A stretch of 64,000 bases of DNA from DTPU01 sp963827855. GTDB lineage: Bacteria > Planctomycetota > Phycisphaerae > Sedimentisphaerales > Anaerobacaceae. Positions within the stretch are counted from its first letter, which is position 1, and each line of letters starts with the position of its first letter. Position numbers and translations under genes: made by a program. The notes under the pieces are model-generated. The model saw only the letters and a program-made list of their open reading frames with translations, was not told the DNA's origin and searched no databases. The stretch covers positions 248,001-312,000 of the forward strand of contig CAWHBY010000004.1 of the NCBI GenBank assembly GCA_963827855.1, given 5' to 3'. Below, piece by piece: positions 9,188 through 17,884 of this stretch.

Positions 9188-10150
9188 CTAGCCTGCCTGT
9201 CTTCGCTGGAACAGGGCCACTGCCAGGGCGAGGATGGCACCCGCGTAGCACACCGCGTAGAGGGCTGCCACGCCGATGTATCGCAGAGGCACGGCAGTAC
9301 CCTCGTAGATGGCGTCACTGATCCAGAAGACCTGCAGGTTTGGCACCAGGTAGCGGCCCAGGGTGGCCCACCAGTGGGCGCCGGCGAGCCGGCCGAACAC
9401 ATAGTCGCTGACAAGACCCAAGAGGAAGATGCCCACGCATGCGGACAGGGTCACTACGAGGCTGAATCGGGTGGAGAGGGCCAGGGCCATGGATGCAATG
9501 ACCAGGGCGGCCAGCCAGAGCAAGAAGGCACCATACACGTCGGTCATGGAGAAGTGATTTTCTGCAGGGGAGAACTTCCAGTCACGGTTGACCAGGGAGA
9601 GGAAGACGATCGCACAGGCCCCGAACAGGGCCAGCAAGACCATGGCCGTCGAAGAGAATTTCCAGTCAAACCAGTAGTTGAACAGCCCGCCGAGGATTGC
9701 CGTCGCCAGCATCGCCACGCCCGCTGCGCCAATCACCGTCCAGTCATGGGTGTCGCCTGCGGTCTCGAGGACGCCGTGCCGTATCGCCAGCAGAAGGGCG
9801 ACGGTCCCGATGAAATGGGCCAGGGCCACTGCAGCGGCCACGCCCACGAACTTGGCCACAATGAAGACGGGCCGTGGCACGGGCTTACTCAAGACCGTGG
9901 ACAGAGTCTTGCTCTCCACCTCCTCGGAGATTGCGCCTGAGGCGCTGAAGATCGAGATGAAGAGACTCGTCAGAAACAGGGTCGAGAGGCCGATGTCCCG
10001 CAGGAGCTTGTTGTCATCGCTCATGGTGTACATGGTCAGGGATGGGCTCAGAATGAACAAGAGCAGCGAGCAGGTGACCAGGATGGCATAAATGGGCTGC
10101 CGAAGGATCTCGGTGAAGGTATTGTGGGCGATGGTCAGTAACTTATTCAT
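9188..10150 (-). CDS. ABC-2 type transporter permease
   Basis: About 320 residues from the ATG at 10150; a TTG two codons upstream is also possible, and neither has a strong ribosome-binding site. The N-terminus MNKLLTIAHNTFTEILRQPIY is typical of ABC-2 permeases, with the first membrane helix after it. GAISEEVESKTLSTVLSKPVPRPVFIVAKF is split over the conserved SEE...T...LSKPVxR signature that precedes the second helix. Five to six hydrophobic segments follow. It has no ATPase next to it. The ATPase at 16726 and permease at 17885 form the nearest candidate partners, in a divergently transcribed operon. The substrate is unknown. Confidence 0.88.
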   Translation of the reverse strand: MNKLLTIAHNTFTEILRQPIYAILVTCSLLLFILSPSLTMYTMSDDNKLLRDIGLSTLFLTSLFISIFSASGAISEEVESKTLSTVLSKPVPRPVFIVAKFVGVAAAVALAHFIGTVALLLAIRHGVLETAGDTHDWTVIGAAGVAMLATAILGGLFNYWFDWKFSSTAMVLLALFGACAIVFLSLVNRDWKFSPAENHFSMTDVYGAFLLWLAALVIASMALALSTRFSLVVTLSACVGIFLLGLVSDYVFGRLAGAHWWATLGRYLVPNLQVFWISDAIYEGTAVPLRYIGVAALYAVCYAGAILALAVALFQRRQAG

Positions 10151-10298
10151 GTCCAAGTTTCTACGAACTTAGCGTCAACCTGTTTCGTACCACTTCTTGA
10201 TTTTTATGAAGCTCGTCTCTACACTCTGACGACGGTTGTTGTTATAGTACCGAAATTCCGAATTGTAAAGGGCTTAACACTAGGAGTCCGGGCAAACG

Positions 10299-12341
10299 AT
10301 GACAAAGTCGTCCAAAGGTCCAGAACAGCTCGCTTGGATATCGTTGGTATTGGGTGCTGCGCTGTTTGGCCTGGCGTTCTTCATCGGCCGATGGAGCGGC
10401 TTCACTGCCGTGTCAGAAGTGGCGTGGCAGATCCTTTCCGTCACCCTCATCTGGTTTGTCCTGGCCATCCAGTTCCATCTGAGACACCTGGCTGAACAGG
10501 AGCGTCTCGACCTGACCCAACTGGCCCAGGCTGGCAAGGGCACGACCCTCTTCCAGGGTGGGGCCGAGAAGGCCGCGACCATGGCCGTGGCCCAGCGACG
10601 GCTGGAGATCTTCGAGAAATGGTTTGTGCCGGTGTTCGCAGTCCTGATCGCTGCAGTCCAACTGGTCCTCGGCTGGGTGGTGCTGAGGTTCAGTCTCAAG
10701 ACCCTCGACGCCGAGGCAACGCAGCCCCTGATTGGCGCGATCATCATGGCGGCCGTGGCCTTTGTCAGCTTCCTGATGTCTCGCTATGCCACGGGCATGT
10801 CCACCCAGATCGAGTGGAAGCCCCTCCGCTCAGGCGGCAGTGCGTTCCTGGCTGCTGCGGTCCTGTCCTTCCTGCTGGCCGTGGGACTCGCCTTTGCCCA
10901 GTTCCAGATCTTCTGGATCGAGCAGGGGGTCGCCTGGGTCATCCCCATCCTGTTGATCGTCGTGGGTTTGGAGACCCTCCTGAACGCCGTCTTCGACGTG
11001 TACAGGCCCCGGATACAGGGCCAGTATGACAGGGCGGCCTTCGACAGCAGGCTGCTGGGGATCATCAATGAGCCGGGTGGCATCTTCCGAAGCGCGGCGG
11101 GGGCCCTGGACTATCAGTTTGGCTTCCAGGTCTCCCATACCTGGTTCTACAAGCTCCTGGAGAAGGCGATCGTTCCGCTGAGCCTGTTTGGCGTTATCAC
11201 GCTGTACCTGATCAGTTCCATCGTCGTGATTGCCCCAGACCAGAAGGCCGTGATTGAGCGAGTAGGCACGCCGGTCAGGGACATCGGCCCTGGACTCTGG
11301 CTCAAGTGGCCGTGGCCCTTCGAGATCGCCAGGGCCTATGCTACGGACCGGCTCATGGAGGTCCACGTTGGATATGTCCCGAAGATAGATCCCAAGACCG
11401 GCCAGTTGGAGCGGGGGCCGCTGCTCTGGAACAAGCCGCACTACCAAGAGGAGTACAGCCTGCTGGTGGCCAGCGAATCGGCCGGCGCTGCAGGGGCGGG
11501 CGCCCTGCCGGTCAGCCTTGTCAAGGCCAACATCCCGGTTCAGTACCGGGTCAAGGACCTGCGGGCCTTCCTTTATAGCCACAGTGATCCTCAGCGGCTC
11601 CTGGAGGCCATCTGCTACCAGGAGCTGACTCGCTTCGCTGCCAGTGCCAAGGTGGAAACCGGCGACATGCCGGGCATCCGCGCTGCGGATATGCAGGAAA
11701 GCCTGCTCGGCGCGGGCCGTGAGAAGGCCAAACAGGTCCTGACACAGAGGATCCAGGCAGCGGCTGATCGCCAGCGGTTGGGCGTGGAGGTCGTGTTCCT
11801 GGGCGTGCAGGGGATCCATCCTCCCACGGAGGTGGCGGCGGAGTACGAGGGCGTCGTGGGGGCTGTGCAGGAGCAGCAGGCCCTGGTGCTCTATGCCCTG
11901 GCAGTCCGTAACGAGGCCCTCAGTGGGCTGGCAGGCACGGTCGCAGAGGCGAACCGGCTCTACGAGGCCTATCAGACAGCGAGCCTGGAGGGCGATGCGG
12001 CCAAGCGGGAGGAGCTGGGCCGCGGCCTCGACGAGGCGTTCAGGACTGCAGGCGGCCAGATCTCCTCGATTCTCAGTGACGCCAAGGCCTATGCCTACAG
12101 GAAGGCCAGAACCGCGCAGGCCATGGGGCTGCGTTTTAACGGCCAGGTCAAGGCCTTCCATGCGGCTGCCGGCATTTACGATCGTCATTTGCGGCTCCAG
12201 GCCCTGAACGAGGCCCTCAAGGATGTCCGCAAGTTCGCGGTGCTATGCGACCCCAATGATGCCCAGACGATCGTCGTGGATTTGCAGGAGAAGTTGATGC
12301 CCAGCATCTATGACGGTCCAGGTCCCCTGAAGCAGGAGTAA
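10299..12341 (+). CDS. Large SPFH/Band 7 (HflK-like) membrane protein
   Basis: A 680-residue protein. Roughly the first 310 residues carry about seven membrane helices, an unusual extension for this family. After the last helix (FGVITLYLISSIVVIAP) comes the SPFH start DQKAVIERVGTPVRDIGPGL with LKWPWPFE, and a PVSLVKANIPVQYRVKDL strand typical of HflK. A long helical tail ends the protein. HflK and HflC form a cage around the FtsH protease in proteobacteria. Here it heads a run of three SPFH genes, 8 nt before the HflC-like gene. An AGGAG lies about 12 nt before the ATG. Its role with the downstream metal ATPase and ABC transporter is inferred only from the operon. Confidence 0.85.
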   Translation: MTKSSKGPEQLAWISLVLGAALFGLAFFIGRWSGFTAVSEVAWQILSVTLIWFVLAIQFHLRHLAEQERLDLTQLAQAGKGTTLFQGGAEKAATMAVAQRRLEIFEKWFVPVFAVLIAAVQLVLGWVVLRFSLKTLDAEATQPLIGAIIMAAVAFVSFLMSRYATGMSTQIEWKPLRSGGSAFLAAAVLSFLLAVGLAFAQFQIFWIEQGVAWVIPILLIVVGLETLLNAVFDVYRPRIQGQYDRAAFDSRLLGIINEPGGIFRSAAGALDYQFGFQVSHTWFYKLLEKAIVPLSLFGVITLYLISSIVVIAPDQKAVIERVGTPVRDIGPGLWLKWPWPFEIARAYATDRLMEVHVGYVPKIDPKTGQLERGPLLWNKPHYQEEYSLLVASESAGAAGAGALPVSLVKANIPVQYRVKDLRAFLYSHSDPQRLLEAICYQELTRFAASAKVETGDMPGIRAADMQESLLGAGREKAKQVLTQRIQAAADRQRLGVEVVFLGVQGIHPPTEVAAEYEGVVGAVQEQQALVLYALAVRNEALSGLAGTVAEANRLYEAYQTASLEGDAAKREELGRGLDEAFRTAGGQISSILSDAKAYAYRKARTAQAMGLRFNGQVKAFHAAAGIYDRHLRLQALNEALKDVRKFAVLCDPNDAQTIVVDLQEKLMPSIYDGPGPLKQE

Positions 12342-12349
12342 GCCAAGCC

Positions 12350-13252
12350 ATGAAACGTATCGCAATTCCCATCCTGATCCTTCTCTTGATTGCGGTGTTT
12401 CTGTCGATGCTGGTGGTGTTCCAGGTCCGGCAGACGGAGGTGGCCTTTGTCACCCGCTTCGGCAGCCCCGTGCGACCGGTCATGGAACCCGGCCTGCACG
12501 TGAAGTGGCCGGACCCGATCGAGAGTGTCACCCGATTCGATGCCCGACTGCGGTTCTTTGAAGGGGACTTCGCGGAGACCACGACCAAGGGGGCGGTGCC
12601 CATCATCGTCAAGACCTACATCGTGTGGCGGGTGGCCAATCCCCTGGAGTTCTACAAGTCCGTGGGCACCTCCAACGTCGCAGCCGAGACCAAGCTGTAC
12701 GGACAGATCAAGGACACCCAGAACCGCGTGATCGGCCAGCACACCTTCGGCGAGGTGGTCAACAGCGATCCGAACCTGATCCGGTTGGCCAATGTCGAGC
12801 AGGAGATGCTGACTGATCTCAAGAGATCCGTCGAGAAGGAATACGGCATCGAGGTCGCCACTCTGGGCATCAAGCAACTCAAGGTGAGCGACGACGTGAC
12901 GGCGAAGGTCTTTGAGCGGATGAAGGCGGCCCGCAACCTGACCACCAGGGCCACGATTGCCACGGGCGCTGCAGAGGCAAAGGCCATCGAGAGTGACGCC
13001 AGGAAGAAACAGGAGGAACTGCTCGCTGCGGCAGATGCCAGGGCCATGAAGATCCGGGGCGACGGCGACGCGGAGGCGGCCCAGTACTACAAGATGCTCG
13101 AACAGGAGCCCGACTTCGCCCTGTTTCTCAAGGACTTGGACGCCCTCAGGCAAATGCTCAAGGACAAGACGACCCTGCTGATTCCCATGGACGCAGCCCC
13201 GTTCAGGCTCCTGACTCAGCCGCCGAATCCCAGTCAGTGGAAGAAGAAGTAG
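12350..13252 (+). CDS. HflC-like SPFH membrane protein
   Basis: A 300-residue protein with one N-terminal helix (IAIPILILLLIAVFLSMLVV) followed by the Band 7 domain: VRQTEVAFVTRFGSPVRPV, then PGLHVKWPDPIESVTRFDAR, a normal length and order for HflC. The helical part AAEAKAIESDARKKQEELLA and the C-terminal FRLLTQPP follow. It probably oligomerises with the HflK-like protein encoded next. AGGAG lies just before the ATG, overlapping the end of the preceding gene. It should be membrane-anchored with the SPFH domain on the periplasmic side, as in E. coli HflC. Confidence 0.9.
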   Translation: MKRIAIPILILLLIAVFLSMLVVFQVRQTEVAFVTRFGSPVRPVMEPGLHVKWPDPIESVTRFDARLRFFEGDFAETTTKGAVPIIVKTYIVWRVANPLEFYKSVGTSNVAAETKLYGQIKDTQNRVIGQHTFGEVVNSDPNLIRLANVEQEMLTDLKRSVEKEYGIEVATLGIKQLKVSDDVTAKVFERMKAARNLTTRATIATGAAEAKAIESDARKKQEELLAAADARAMKIRGDGDAEAAQYYKMLEQEPDFALFLKDLDALRQMLKDKTTLLIPMDAAPFRLLTQPPNPSQWKKK

Positions 13253-13261
13253 TCACGGGAA

Positions 13262-13296
13262 GAACTCCGAACCCAGAACCCAGAACCCAGAATAGC
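13262..13296. repeat. Heptamer array, consensus GAACCCA
   Basis: Five 7-bp units in phase (first and last degenerate) occupy nearly all of the 47-bp gap between the HflC-like stop and the HflK-like start at 13300. No Shine-Dalgarno sequence is visible before that start. Confidence 0.75.
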
Positions 13297-13299
13297 AGA

Positions 13300-14685
13300 A
13301 TGGCAAAAGAACAGGACCACAACCACAGCCACGACCCCGATCACGACCATGGCCACGCCCATCCGCACCCCGTGGACGCGGATGCGCCGCTGGACACAGG
13401 TCAACTGGATTCTGCAGGCCGCTCCCTTGCCGAGGCCCTCCGGATCAGCTTCATCATCCTGAAGGTCATCATGGTGGGCATCGTGCTGGCCTTCCTGGCC
13501 ACGTGTTTCCAGGCCATAGGTCCCCAGGAGCAGGGCATCCTCCTGAGGTTTGGCCAGATCCGGCCTGGCACAGATGGCGAGGTGGCCCTCAAGTCAGGTC
13601 TGCACTTCATCCTGCCGTACCCTATCGAGGAATTGGTCAAGATCCCGGTATCCACCAAGACCACCCTGATCGTGAACACCTTCTGGTACTTCCAGAGCGC
13701 CGATGAGATCCTCAACGAGAAGGTCAAGGTCCGGCCGCCGGACAAGCTCGACCCCCTGACCGAGGGCTACTGCCTGACCCGCGGCGAGGATATCGATCAG
13801 CTCGCGGGCGAGGGCGGGACCTCGGGCCGCCGAAGGCTGTCCCACTCGGGCGATGACTACAACATCGCACACTCCAAATGGCAGGTCATCTACGAGATCA
13901 GCGACATCCGTGCCTTCTTCAGGAACGTGCCCGTAGAGGCGCCCACGCCGGGCGAGGTCTACTACAATCTGATGATCAAGGGCGTCAGCCCGATCCTGCA
14001 GGCCTGTCTCGAAGAGTCCGTCGTCAAGACCCTCGTCCGCTACAGCATCGACGACCTGATCCAGAGCAAGGATCGCATTCCGAACCAGGTCCGTGATCAG
14101 GTTCAGGAGAAGCTCAATGCCATGGACACGGGCATCAAGGTCGTCTCCGTGACCCTGACCTCCTTCACCTGGCCTCGCCAGGTCGGCAAGGCCTTTGACG
14201 ACTTCATCAACGCCAGTCAGCAGGCCCGTACCCAGGTCAGCACTGCCAGGACGACTGCCCAGACCATGCTCAACGAAACCGCAGGCGCTGTCGCCGCAGA
14301 GCTCTCGGCCGGTCTGGAGCAACCCGGGATGGATCCGAACCGCCTGGAGCCCCTCTGGACCCAGGCTGCAGGTCAGTGCCAGACGCTCCTGTCCGAGGCC
14401 CAGGCCTACAAGACCCGCACGATCGAGTCTGCCAAGTCGGGCGCGGACTACTTCCAGAGACTCCTTCCCGAGTATCGGCTCAGGCCCGATCTGGTCGTGC
14501 AGAATCTGTATCTGGAGGCCCTTGGGGAGGTGGTCGCTGGCGCAGACGAGAAATGGCTGATCCCGCCCAAGGTCAACGGACAGGCCAGGGAGGTCCGTGT
14601 GATGCTCAACCGGGATCCGACGCTCAGACAGAGGGCTGCAGGCGAGAAAGCGGCACAGCCGGCCGGAACCCCGGCCTCCAACTAG
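13300..14685 (+). CDS. HflK-like SPFH protein with histidine-rich N-terminus
   Basis: About 461 residues from the ATG at 13300; the in-frame codon at 13237 overlaps the previous gene and is unlikely. Residues 4-25 are rich in His and Asp (HNHSHDPDHDHGHAHPHP), a probable metal-binding tail. One membrane helix follows near residue 60 (VIMVGIVLAFLATCFQAI), then the Band 7 domain (GPQEQGILLRFGQI, SGLHFILPYPIEELVKIP). The region SKWQVIYEISDIRAFF and the C-terminal helices match HflK. In E. coli HflK pairs with HflC to regulate FtsH. The metal-binding tail beside a P1B-type ATPase gene 48 bp downstream suggests a link to metal handling, which is inference. Confidence 0.88.
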   Translation: MAKEQDHNHSHDPDHDHGHAHPHPVDADAPLDTGQLDSAGRSLAEALRISFIILKVIMVGIVLAFLATCFQAIGPQEQGILLRFGQIRPGTDGEVALKSGLHFILPYPIEELVKIPVSTKTTLIVNTFWYFQSADEILNEKVKVRPPDKLDPLTEGYCLTRGEDIDQLAGEGGTSGRRRLSHSGDDYNIAHSKWQVIYEISDIRAFFRNVPVEAPTPGEVYYNLMIKGVSPILQACLEESVVKTLVRYSIDDLIQSKDRIPNQVRDQVQEKLNAMDTGIKVVSVTLTSFTWPRQVGKAFDDFINASQQARTQVSTARTTAQTMLNETAGAVAAELSAGLEQPGMDPNRLEPLWTQAAGQCQTLLSEAQAYKTRTIESAKSGADYFQRLLPEYRLRPDLVVQNLYLEALGEVVAGADEKWLIPPKVNGQAREVRVMLNRDPTLRQRAAGEKAAQPAGTPASN

Positions 14686-14733
14686 GGAAGGGACGATCGA
14701 TCGATATGACCCACAAGGAACAGGCGACTACGC

Positions 14734-16650
14734 ATGGCGCATGAACACCTTCACTTCAAGGAAGACCTGACGGCCGACCAGACCCGAGGCCAGCAGATGC
14801 GGATCAGCATCGCCCTCCTGGGCACGTTGGCCGGCGGCGTGCTGCTGATCAATAGCCGCATAGGCGAGTTCTTCTATGGCCAGGGCAGTTTCCACACCCA
14901 GATCCTGGCCATGGTCGGCGCGATCCTGCTCGGCCTTCCAGTGGTCTGGCACGCCTTGCAGTGCCTGATCCGCGGCGAGTCGCACATGGATGAGCTGGCT
15001 GCCCTGGGCATCGTCGCGGCCTTCTCCATGCAGGAGTACGCCAGTGCAGGGCTGATCGGGTTCTTCATGCTGCTGAGCCAGTTGGTGGAGAGCAGGACCG
15101 CCCTGGGCGCCAGGGCCTCGATCGAGACCCTCATCCGCCTGACGCCCACGCGGGCCAACGTCGTGGACGAGGCGGGCCGCGAGACCGAGGTTCAGGTCAG
15201 CAGTCTCAAGACGGGAGATCGGATCCGGGTGCGGCCGGGCGACAACGTGCCTGCAGACGGCGAGGTCGTCAGCGGCCTGAGCTCGATCAACGAGGCCACG
15301 ATCACGGGCGAGTCCCTGCCCGTCGACAAGGTACCGGGCATGCAGGTGTTTGCCGGCACCAACAACCTGACCGGCGTGCTGGACGTCCGCGTCACCAAGG
15401 CGGGCCGCGACACGACCCTCGGCCAGGTCCAGTCCTTGATCGTGCAGGCGGAGCAGACCAAGATCCCGATCATGCGGATCATCGACCGCTACATCCGCTG
15501 GTACGTGCCGACCATCCTGATGATCGCTGCCATCGTGTGGTTCTTCACCCGCAACATCGACCAGACGATCACGATCCTGGTGATCTCCTGCCCCTGCGCC
15601 CTGATCCTGGCAACGCCCACTGCCATGGTGGCGTCGATCTCTGCGGCGGCCCGAATGGGGGTGCTGGTCAAGAACGTGGCGGATCTGGAGGTAGTCGGCA
15701 AGCTGACCGCCCTGGTCTTCGACAAGACCGGCACAGTGACCACCGGCCGTCTGTACGTCACCAAACTGACGCCTGCAGAGGGCATGGAGGCAGCGGAACT
15801 ACTGGCCGTGGCCGCCGGCGCAGAGCAGATGAGTAAACACCCGGCTGCCCGGGCCCTGCAGGAGCTGGCCAAGGAGGCCTCTGTGTCGTTGGCTGCAGTG
15901 CAGGAGTTCCGTGAGGTGCCCGGCAAGGGTGTGGTGGCCAAGCTGGAGGGCACCGCTGTGTGGGTGGGCCGCGAGAGCTTCCTGCGTGAGCAGGGGGCCG
16001 TGATCCGCGGCGTGCCGGACCCCAGCCTCCACGAAGAGCAGGGCTTCAGCACGCTGTACGTGGCCAAGGCAGGGCAGTGCATCGGTTGGATCGGCCTGCA
16101 GGACAAGACCCGGCCTGAGGCCAAGAAGGCGGTCAAGGACCTGACCGACCTTGGCGTCAAGCGGATCACCATGCTCACGGGGGACCGCAGCGAGGTGGCC
16201 AGCCGCGTGGCTGCTGAGTTGGGGTGTACCGACTTCAAGGCCCACTGCCTGCCGCAGGACAAGCTGGAGATCGTCGAGCAGATTAAGGCACAGGGACACA
16301 CGGTCGTGGTGCTCGGAGATGGAATCAACGACGCGCCGGCCTTGGCTGCAGGCGACCTGGGCATCGCCATGGGCGCTGCAGGCAGCGACGTGGCCATCAA
16401 CTCTGCGTCCATCGCCCTGATGAACGACGACCTCCGGCGGATTCCGTTCCTGGTAAGGATCTCCCGCAAGACCCGCAGGGTCATCAACCAGAACCTGGCC
16501 TTTGGTGTGCTTTTCATCATTCTGGGCATCTCTCTGTCCAAGTTCGTGCCGCCGGCCCTGGCAGCGGTGTTCCATTTTGCCAGCTCCGTCATTGTCGTGT
16601 TCAACTCCGCCCGGCTGGTGCGATTCGGGGAAGACGCGGATCGTGGCTAG
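14734..16650 (+). CDS. P1B-type heavy-metal-transporting ATPase
   Basis: A 638-residue P-type ATPase. It shows the transport-site motif SCPCALILATP near residue 287, the phosphorylation motif FDKTGTVTTG, TGES in the actuator domain, MLTGDR, and GDGINDAPAL. There is no N-terminal ferredoxin-like HMA domain, only a short His-containing end (MAHEHLHF). The CPC motif points to copper- or zinc-group metals. The last helices (SKFVPPALAAVFHF, SSVIVVFNSARLVRF) do not settle which. It probably exports metal across the inner membrane. The start is uncertain: a 12-codon frame at 14706-14744 (MTHKEQATTHGA) overlaps it, and no good ribosome-binding site is seen. It lies within the SPFH/ABC operon. Confidence 0.92.
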   Translation: MAHEHLHFKEDLTADQTRGQQMRISIALLGTLAGGVLLINSRIGEFFYGQGSFHTQILAMVGAILLGLPVVWHALQCLIRGESHMDELAALGIVAAFSMQEYASAGLIGFFMLLSQLVESRTALGARASIETLIRLTPTRANVVDEAGRETEVQVSSLKTGDRIRVRPGDNVPADGEVVSGLSSINEATITGESLPVDKVPGMQVFAGTNNLTGVLDVRVTKAGRDTTLGQVQSLIVQAEQTKIPIMRIIDRYIRWYVPTILMIAAIVWFFTRNIDQTITILVISCPCALILATPTAMVASISAAARMGVLVKNVADLEVVGKLTALVFDKTGTVTTGRLYVTKLTPAEGMEAAELLAVAAGAEQMSKHPAARALQELAKEASVSLAAVQEFREVPGKGVVAKLEGTAVWVGRESFLREQGAVIRGVPDPSLHEEQGFSTLYVAKAGQCIGWIGLQDKTRPEAKKAVKDLTDLGVKRITMLTGDRSEVASRVAAELGCTDFKAHCLPQDKLEIVEQIKAQGHTVVVLGDGINDAPALAAGDLGIAMGAAGSDVAINSASIALMNDDLRRIPFLVRISRKTRRVINQNLAFGVLFIILGISLSKFVPPALAAVFHFASSVIVVFNSARLVRFGEDADRG

Positions 16651-16725
16651 GAGGCAGGAGAAAGGAGACAGGAGAAAGGAGCGGAGCAGCAGTATTCTGA
16701 CTACTGTCTCCTGACTACTGGGTCT
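16651..16725. repeat. Heptamer array forming an inverted repeat
   Basis: Ten heptamers in unbroken phase plus 5 nt run exactly from the ATPase stop codon to the ATG at 16726. The left units follow GAGNNAG and the right units NCTNCTG, which are complementary, so the whole gap can fold into an imperfect hairpin. Confidence 0.85.
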
Positions 16726-17783
16726 ATGGACTACGCCGTTGAAACGATCTCTCTGACAAAGACCTTCAGTGACTGGTGGGGCAGGACCAAGGTCTACGCG
16801 GTCGAGGACCTGAACATCCAGATCCACAGCAACGAGGTCTTCGGTCTGCTCGGGCCCAATGGGTCTGGAAAGACGACCACACTCAAGATGCTTCTGGGCC
16901 TGCTCTATCCCACGCGAGGCAGGGCCCTGATCTATGGCGGCGATGGGGCAGACCCTAAGATCAGCTCCCGGATCGGCTATCTGCCCGAGGAGTCCTACCT
17001 GTACCGGTATCTCACCAGCCGTGAGACGCTCGAGTTCTACGGCAGGCTCTTTGGCCTGCCAGGTCGGGTGCGCAGGGAGCGGATCGAGGCCCTGTTGGAC
17101 ATGGTGGGCCTCAAGGCCGTGGCCAACCGGCCGGTCGGGACGTTCTCCAAGGGTATGGCCCGAAGGATAGGCCTCGCCCAGGCCTTGATCAACGATCCTG
17201 ATCTGCTGATCCTGGATGAGCCGACGACAGGGCTGGATCCGATCGGCACGCGGCAGATCAAAGACCTGATCCTCACCCTTGCCAGGCGGGGCAAGACCAT
17301 CCTCCTTTGCAGCCACCTGCTGGCGGACGTGGAGGACGTGTGCGATCGCATCGCGATCCTCTATGGTGGCAAGTCGCGGGCCGAAGGCAAGGTCGGGGAC
17401 CTGCTCCAGCAGACCGACAAGCGGCAGATCACCACAGGTCCGCTCAGTGACGAAGCGGTCGGCCGCATCCGGCAGATCGTCTCGTCTGAAGGCACATCGT
17501 GTGAGGTTTCCGCGCCCATGGAGCGGCTGGAAACCTACTTCGTCAGGATCGTCGCAGAGGCCCAGGCCCAGGCCCAGCCCACCAGTGGCGCGGTCAGCAC
17601 CACCCATATAGGCGAGTTCCTTACGCGGGCCAGGCCCGGAAAGACGTACTGGACTTGCTGGTTCAAAAGGGCACTGCAGAGCCTGGCACGCCTACCCAGC
17701 CTGCCAGTCAGCCCATCGAGACGCCCCAGCCAGTCCGGAAGGATGTGCTCGATCGACTCGTGAATCCAGACGAAGAGAAGTGA
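16726..17783 (+). CDS. ABC transporter ATP-binding protein, C-terminus displaced by an apparent frameshift
   Basis: The nucleotide-binding domain is complete: Walker A GPNGSGKTTTLK, signature-like FSKGMARRIGLAQAL, Walker B LLILDEPTTGLDP, and the H-loop LCSH. It powers an exporter of the ABC-2 type, most likely with the permease at 17885. The frame as written stops at 17763 with an arginine- and serine-rich end. In another frame from about 17631 a plausible tail continues (ARKDVLDLLVQKG, later VRKDVLDRLVNPDEEK) and stops at 17783. The two KDVLD repeats show this tail is the authentic one. One extra G in the run at 17627-17629 would restore it. The ATP-binding function is unaffected by which end is real. 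Confidence 0.9.
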
Positions 17784-17790
17784 AGAAGAA

Positions 17791-17880
17791 GGTCTTAGGT
17801 TTTAGGTTTTGAGCTCGCCTAGGACCCACCACCTAAGACCTAGATCCTAAAACTTGAAACCTAGAACCTAAAACTACTAA
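17791..17880. repeat. Heptamer array forming a long inverted repeat, units GGTTTTA and CCTAAAA
   Basis: Three units of GGTYTTR (17791-17811), a short spacer and nine units of CCTARRA (17818-17880) in constant phase fill the gap before the ATG at 17885. The two halves are complementary. No Shine-Dalgarno sequence is visible before the next gene. Confidence 0.85.
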
Positions 17881-17884
17881 GCCC

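Noticed and set aside
15799..17607. 602-codon minus-strand reading frame
   Set aside because: Antisense to the metal ATPase and the ABC ATPase across their junction; it reads through a heptamer array.
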